DNA of 64,000 bases from NCBI GenBank assembly GCA_963775625.1, contig CAVZJM010000002.1, positions 310,001 through 374,000 on the forward strand, read 5' to 3'. The position numbers and the translations under genes are program-made. Each line of letters starts with the position of its first letter. The stretch's first letter is position 1. Origin of the DNA: JAIBJN01 sp963775625. Its GTDB lineage: Bacteria > Actinomycetota > Thermoleophilia > Gaiellales > Gaiellaceae. The notes beneath the pieces were generated by a model that made no database searches, was not told the DNA's origin, and was given only the letters and a program-made list of their open reading frames with translations. Below, piece after piece: positions 59,972 through 64,000 of the stretch.

Positions 59972-60923
59972 CTACTCGAGGTAGATGCCCATGCCGCGAA
60001 ACTTGCGTCGGCGCAGGCGTCTGCGCTCGGAGGGGTCGAGCGGGTCGAGCTCGGCCAGCGAGCGCTCTCAGCGACTCCGCCAGCAGCACGGCCGCCTCGT
60101 CGTGGTCCGTGTGCGCGCCGCCCGGCGGCTCGGGGACGATGGCGTCGATGACGCCGAGCTCGAGACAATGGCGGGCATCCGGCTTGAACGCCGCCGCCGC
60201 CTTCTTCGCCTCCCCGGCGTCGCGCCAGAGGATCGTGGCGCAGCCCTCGGGCGAGATGACGGAGTAGATCGCGTTCTCCTGCATGAGCACGCGGTCGGCC
60301 ACAGCGATCGCCACGGCGCCACCGGAGCCGCCCTCACCGATCACGCAGGTGACGCTCGGCACGTCGAGCCGCGCCATGGCGAGCTGGCAGCGCGCGATCC
60401 AGCCTCCCTGCCCGTGCTGCTCCGCCGTCACGCCCGGATACGCGCCCGGGGTGTCGACGAGGGTGAGCACCGGAAAGCGGTGGCGGTCCGCGAGCTCCAT
60501 CGCCCGCATCGCCTTCCGGTAGCCCTCGGGATAGGCCATCCCGAAGTTGCGATGCGTCCGCTCGCGGATGTCCCTCCCCTTCTGGTGGCCGACGAGCACG
60601 ACCGTGCGGTCGTCGAAGCGCGCCAGGCCCGCGACGACGGCGGGATCGTCCGCAAACGAGCGGTCGCCGTGCAGCTCGACGAAGTCGTCGCAGATCCGCT
60701 CCACATAGTCCAGCGTGTAGGGCCGGTCCTGGTGGCGGGCCAGCTCGACGGCGCGCCAGACCTCGTCCTCGCTCGGCTCGGAGGCCATCCTGTCGAGCTG
60801 TCGCTTCAGCCTGGACATCTCGCCCGACACGCCGACGCCGCGCAGGAGCGGGAAGTCCCGCAGCTTCGCGAGCCGCTCCATGAGCTTCAGCTGCTCGACC
60901 TGGCTCGAGGGCGTCTCGGTCAC
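59972..60923 (-). pseudogene. accA: Acetyl-CoA carboxylase carboxyltransferase alpha subunit, one frame break
   Basis: With one correction, 316 aa. QVEQLKLMERLAKLRDFPL, GDRSFADDPAVVAGLARFDDR near 90, RNFGMAYPEGYRKAMRAM near 130, DTPGAYPGVTAEQHGQG near 160, and GEGGSGGAVAIAVADRVLM near 195 are all typical AccA blocks. Near 60063 an extra base shifts the last 35 codons; corrected, the end reads RRRKFRGMGIYLE, the usual AccA tail, with a stop at 59972. Uncorrected, the frame runs on to 59916 with unrelated residues. The gene is normally essential, so a sequencing error is likely. It lies 4 bases after accD. Confidence 0.88.
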
Positions 60924-60927
60924 GGCC

Positions 60928-61773
60928 TCATTGCGCCCGCACGAACATCGCGAGGAGCCGGCCGACGAACGGGCGCAGCTCGGGGCGGGGAACGATGGCG
61001 TCGACGTGACCGAACCTGGCGTTGGACTCGGCCAGTCCGAACTCCTCCGGCAGTCGCTCGCGCGTCGTCTGCTGAACGACCCTGGGCCCGGTGAACGCCA
61101 GCAGGGCGCCCGGCTCCGAGATCGTCACGTCACCGAGGCTGGCGAAGCTGGCGAGGACGCCGGCGGTCGTCGGGTGCGTCATCACCGAGATGAGCGCGCA
61201 GCGGGCGTCGCGGAGCTCCTCGACCGCGCAGACCGTCTTCGGCAGCTGCATCAGCGAGAGGATTCCCTCCTGCATGCGCGCGCCGCCCGAGGCCGTGACG
61301 CAGACGAGCGGCACCTGCCGGGCGGCCGCCCGCTCGCAGGCTCGCGCGAGCTTCTCGCCGACGGTGCTCCCCATGGAGCCGCCCATGAAGGCGAAGTCCA
61401 TGACCGCGAGCTCGCAAGGCCGCCGCTCGATCGCCGCGGCGCCGGCGATGATGGCATCGCCGAGCCCCGTCGCCACCTCGGCCTCGGCCAGGCGGTCGGT
61501 GTACGCCCGCAGGTCGAAGAAGCTCAGCGGATCGGCCGAGCGCAGAGCCGCGTCCTGCTCGGCGAACGTGCCGCGATCCGCGAGCTGCGCGATTCGCTCA
61601 CGGGCGCGGACCGGGAAGTGGTGATCGCACTGCGGGCAGACCCGCAGCGTCTGCTCGAGCTCGTCGTCGCGATAGTGCGAGTGGCAGCGAGGGCAGGTGT
61701 TGGGATGCCGCTTTCCGTCGTCTTTCGGCGCAGCCTCACGGTTCTCGACGGTCACGTCGACACGGCTCTCCAT
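60928..61773 (-). CDS. accD: Acetyl-CoA carboxylase carboxyltransferase beta subunit
   Basis: 281 aa from ATG 61773, chosen because TAAGAT lies 7 bases upstream; an ATG three codons earlier overlaps that box. N-terminal zinc ribbon CPRC...CPQC (about 26-51), DPLSFFDLRAYTDRL near 85, and the crotonase-fold core with DFAFMGGSMGSTVGEK near 125 and ASGGARMQEGILSLMQ near 160. With AccA it transfers the carboxyl group to acetyl-CoA to give malonyl-CoA. Confidence 0.95.
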   Translation of the reverse strand: MESRVDVTVENREAAPKDDGKRHPNTCPRCHSHYRDDELEQTLRVCPQCDHHFPVRARERIAQLADRGTFAEQDAALRSADPLSFFDLRAYTDRLAEAEVATGLGDAIIAGAAAIERRPCELAVMDFAFMGGSMGSTVGEKLARACERAAARQVPLVCVTASGGARMQEGILSLMQLPKTVCAVEELRDARCALISVMTHPTTAGVLASFASLGDVTISEPGALLAFTGPRVVQQTTRERLPEEFGLAESNARFGHVDAIVPRPELRPFVGRLLAMFVRAQ

Positions 61774-61780
61774 GGCCGCC

Positions 61781-61786
61781 ATCTTA
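61781..61786 (-). promoter_or_regulatory. -10 box of accDA
   Basis: TAAGAT on the minus strand, 7 bases before ATG 61773. Confidence 0.5.
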
Positions 61787-61815
61787 GAGTTCCCAACGTG
61801 ATGAAGGGTTCGGGC

Positions 61816-62598
61816 CTAGAGCCCGGCCGCGCCGGCGAGCCGGGCGACCGGCGCGACGTTCTCCGGCGCGGGGCCCAGCCCGGTGACCCCGATGCCCGCA
61901 ACCGGCCTCTCAGCCGCGATCCGCCGCAGGAGCCCGAGAGCTTCGACGACGGTGAAGCCGCCCGGCTCCGGGAAGAAGCACTCGACCTCGTCCTCGGGAT
62001 CGAGCACGTCCGCGTCGAAGGCGACGTAGACGGCATCGGCGCCGTCGAGAGCCTCCTCGAGCTCGTCCACTCCGGTACGAAGGCCGCTCGCCGCGATGAA
62101 CTCGACCTCGGGCGGATCGAGGTTGCGGGCGCCGACCAGCACCGCGTCCGCCGGATTCACGTTGCCGGAGTCGAGCAGCATCCGAAACGGCATGCCCCAG
62201 AGGTTTCCGCTCGGCGAGGTCTCCGGCGTGTTCAGGTCGCCGTGGGCGTCGAACCAGACGACCGCGAGCCGGTCGTAGCGCGTCGCCAGCCCCTCGACGG
62301 CGCCGACGTGCGTGCAGCAGCAGCCGCCGAGCACGACCGGCCGCTCCGGGAGCGCAGCGGCGAGCGCCAGGTTCTGCTCGGAGAGCGAGTCTTCGTCGAC
62401 GACGGCTGTCTCGGGGTACGGAAGCTCGAGGAAAGCCGCCTCGGCCATCACGTCGCCGCCCGTTCCCCAGGCGCGCGGCACCCGGACGAGGCCGGCGAGG
62501 AAGGTGCTCCCGCAGGAGTGGCATTCGTAGGCGCCGGCGTCGAGGGCGACGGCGGTCAGGGTCCTGCAGTCAGGGCACTTGGCCCGGAGTCGCGACAT
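61816..62598 (-). CDS. Arginase-fold (ureohydrolase) protein with N-terminal zinc ribbon
   Basis: 260 aa. Residues 1-35 form a zinc ribbon (CPDC...CHSC). The rest is an arginase/agmatinase fold: WFDAHGDLNTPETSPSGNLWG near 120 (metal DAHxD) and VYVAFDADVLDPEDE near 195 (metal DxDxxDP). The first metal His, normally in GGDHS, sits in LGGCCCTHVGAVEG, a changed loop with three cysteines. The usual guanidino substrates are uncertain. It lies in fabF-HAD-arginase-accD-accA, with TAGCCT 8 bases before its ATG. Confidence 0.8.
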   Translation of the reverse strand: MSRLRAKCPDCRTLTAVALDAGAYECHSCGSTFLAGLVRVPRAWGTGGDVMAEAAFLELPYPETAVVDEDSLSEQNLALAAALPERPVVLGGCCCTHVGAVEGLATRYDRLAVVWFDAHGDLNTPETSPSGNLWGMPFRMLLDSGNVNPADAVLVGARNLDPPEVEFIAASGLRTGVDELEEALDGADAVYVAFDADVLDPEDEVECFFPEPGGFTVVEALGLLRRIAAERPVAGIGVTGLGPAPENVAPVARLAGAAGL

Positions 62599-62606
62599 CG
62601 CGTCCC

Positions 62607-62612
62607 AGGCTA
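62607..62612 (-). promoter_or_regulatory. -10 box of the arginase-fold gene, overlapping the HAD stop
   Basis: TAGCCT on the minus strand, 8 bases before ATG 62598; its TAG is the stop codon of the HAD gene. Confidence 0.45.
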
Positions 62613-63287
62613 CCGGGAGGCGGGCTCCGGCGGGACGATGCGCTCGAGCACGTCGGGAAGCGGGCCGAGATCGGCGAGCTCCGCCTCGCGCGGCAGGTCG
62701 CTCGTCTCGGCGAGCCGGTTGATCCAGACCGCGGGAATGTCGAGCTCCTGTGCGGGAGCGATGTCGTGGAAGAGGCTAGCGGCGACGTGCACGTGCCGCC
62801 CGGCTCCCGGGCTGAAGCGCTCGGCGAACACCTGCCAGTGCCCGTGCGCGGGCTTGTAGGAGCCGATCTCGCCGGCCACGATGGAGCCGTCGAAGGGCAC
62901 GCCGATCGCGGCAATCGACGACGCGAGGAAGTCGGCGTCGGTGTTCGAGAGCGGCACGAGCCGCCAGCCGCGCTCCCGCAGCTCGGCAAGCGCGCGGGGC
63001 ACCTCGGGGAAGACCGGCCACGACGGCAGGGAGTCGCCGAGGGCGTCGCGCTCGTTCTCCGGCAACGCCAAGCCCTGGTGTTCGGCCAGGAGCACGAGGG
63101 TCTCCTTCAGCACCTCCCGGTAGGGAAGCGCCGAGGCGGACTCGACCCGCGGCTCGATCTCGTGGTAGCGCTCCAGGAGCTCTTCGGCGTCGGCGTCCGG
63201 CCACAGGCGCGTCAGCTGGCGCCCGATGCCGCCGTTCCAGTCGACCAGCGTCCCGTAGACGTCGAAGGTCGCCCAGCGCTCGTTCAC
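62610..63287 (-). CDS. HAD-superfamily hydrolase (2-haloacid dehalogenase type)
   Basis: 225 aa from GTG 63287. Nucleophile motif TFDVYGTLVDWN at the N-terminus, LVPLSNTDADFL (motif 2) near 110, GSYKPAHGHW (Lys, motif 3) near 140, and a DIAPAQELDIPAVWINR C-terminal block. The D-x-Y-G-T-L-V-D form is that of haloacid dehalogenase type II, but many relatives are phosphatases. The GTG lies one base after the fabF stop, so translation is coupled. Substrate unknown. Confidence 0.85.
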   Translation of the reverse strand: MNERWATFDVYGTLVDWNGGIGRQLTRLWPDADAEELLERYHEIEPRVESASALPYREVLKETLVLLAEHQGLALPENERDALGDSLPSWPVFPEVPRALAELRERGWRLVPLSNTDADFLASSIAAIGVPFDGSIVAGEIGSYKPAHGHWQVFAERFSPGAGRHVHVAASLFHDIAPAQELDIPAVWINRLAETSDLPREAELADLGPLPDVLERIVPPEPASR

Positions 63288-63288
63288 G

Positions 63289-64000
63289 CTAGTCGGTGAG
63301 CTTCCTGATGACGAGGCAGGCGTTGTGGCCGCCGAAGCCGAAGTTGTTGGAGAGCGCGACGTCCGTCTTCCACTCCCGGGCCTCGTTCGGGATGTAGTCG
63401 AGGTCGCACTCGGGATCGGGCACGTCGTAGTTGATCGTCGGCGGCACGACGTCCCGCTGGACTGCGAGGGTCGAGACGATCGCCTCGATCGCGCCCGAGG
63501 CGCCGAGGCAGTGCCCGGTCGCGCCCTTGATGGACGAGATCGGCGTTCGGCGGGCCTTTTCCTCGCCGAGCGCGACCTTGATCACGCGCGTCTCGCTCGC
63601 GTCGCCGATCGGCGTCGACGTGCCGTGAGCGTTGATGTAGTCGATCTCGTCCGGCGAGATGCGGGCATCCTCCATCGCCATGCGCATCGCGCGGGCCGGG
63701 TGGCGGCCGGTCGGATCGGGCTCGGTGATGTGCTGCGCGTCCGACGAGAGCCCGTAGCCGATCAGCTCGGCGTACACCTTGGCGCCCCGCTTCCGGGCGT
63801 GCTCGAGCTCCTCCAGCACGACGATGCCGCCGGCCTCGCCCATCACGAAGCCGTCGCGCTCGGCGTCGAAGGGCCGGCTGGCGGCCTCGGGGGTCTCGTT
63901 TCGGCGGGAGAGGGCGCGCATCGCCGAGAAGCCGCCGATGCCGACCTTCGTGATCCCGGCCTCGGTGCCCCCGGCGAACATGACGTCCGCGCGGTCGAGG
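63289..64000 (-). CDS. fabF: 3-oxoacyl-ACP synthase II, 5' end beyond the window
   Basis: The last 237 residues are present and the frame stays open to the window edge. RPFDAERDGFVMGEAGGIVVLEELEHA, the first catalytic His in INAHGTSTPIGDASE, the Lys/His pair in SIKGATGHCLGASGAIEAI, and ALSNNFGFGGHNACLV at the end are all diagnostic of FabF. The active-site Cys lies outside the window. It condenses malonyl-ACP with acyl-ACP in fatty-acid synthesis and heads the observed fabF-HAD-arginase-accD-accA string. Confidence 0.95.
   Translation of the reverse strand, partial: LDRADVMFAGGTEAGITKVGIGGFSAMRALSRRNETPEAASRPFDAERDGFVMGEAGGIVVLEELEHARKRGAKVYAELIGYGLSSDAQHITEPDPTGRHPARAMRMAMEDARISPDEIDYINAHGTSTPIGDASETRVIKVALGEEKARRTPISSIKGATGHCLGASGAIEAIVSTLAVQRDVVPPTINYDVPDPECDLDYIPNEAREWKTDVALSNNFGFGGHNACLVIRKLTD

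Noticed and set aside
59916..60923. A longer accA with a novel C-terminus
   Set aside because: The extra tail is an out-of-frame reading; the expected AccA tail ending in RGMGIYLE exists one frame over, with a stop at 59972.

Overview
The window is 64 kb of very GC-rich, densely packed bacterial chromosome. It looks like a member of the Actinomycetota, most plausibly class Thermoleophilia (Gaiellales/Solirubrobacterales-like). The reasons are GC-rich codon use, many GTG and TTG starts, numerous apparently leaderless genes with a TANNNT box 6-8 bases before the start codon, a caa3-type oxidase, a PE-Lig-Pol LigD, SpoIID without other sporulation genes, and stacked ATGA/GTGA/TTGA overlaps. The class call is inference; the phylum call is firmer. 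There are no insertion sequences, prophage, CRISPR arrays or rRNA, and one tRNA (Lys-CTT).

Layout. 80-4161 (-): Fe-S assembly operon sufC-sufB-VOC-sufD, with a double glyoxalase-fold gene between sufB and sufD. 4279-8324 (+): tatA, tatC, an amidohydrolase, a frame-disrupted TPR protein, a STAS protein and a cytochrome c lipoprotein. 8321-13471 (-): caa3 oxidase operon ctaC-ctaD-usp-ctaE-usp, with universal-stress-type genes interleaved; one has no ordinary start codon. 13565-19177: an SDR enzyme, a 37-residue peptide, LysR, an ECF sigma/anti-sigma pair, a sugar-dehydrogenase-like lipoprotein and a second LysR. 19247-23916 (+): large FtsX-type permease plus an ATPase with two ABC domains. 23913-25482 (-): GGDEF protein, 4-TM holin-like membrane protein, tRNA-Lys. 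25733-28613 (+): nucleotide-sugar genes resembling wbpA, wbpB and wbpD. 28615-36033 (-): SpoIID/LytB protein, then MMPL-macro-rmlA-rmlC-rmlD-rmlB. 36254-39512 (+): hsp20-lon-YtxH-like. 39751-41922 (-): M23 peptidase and two half-size TauE genes. 41944-50667: trehalose phosphatase, PLP decarboxylase, polX, DPM1-like glycosyltransferase, thioredoxin, thiL, thiD and an MrfA-type helicase. 50664-53916 (-): RTX-like secreted repeat protein and a LOG-like protein. 53940-57463 (+): NDH-2, HD-GYP protein and GNAT enzyme. 57469-64000 (-): LigD, then fabF-HAD-arginase-accD-accA.

Themes. Energy metabolism is represented by NDH-2, caa3 oxidase, cytochrome c and menaquinone-related candidates. Envelope polysaccharide is represented by dTDP-rhamnose, UDP-uronic acid genes, MMPL, SpoIID and M23. 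Repair is represented by PolX, LigD and MrfA, and c-di-GMP turnover by the GGDEF and HD-GYP proteins.

Two window-wide observations matter. First, at least 16 genes have a strict TANNNT box 6-8 bases before the start codon, and four head-to-head gene pairs share overlapping boxes. Second, seven genes, including the normally essential accA, carry ten single-base frame breaks in all. That suggests residual sequencing or assembly indels, so these genes should be treated as probably intact in the organism.
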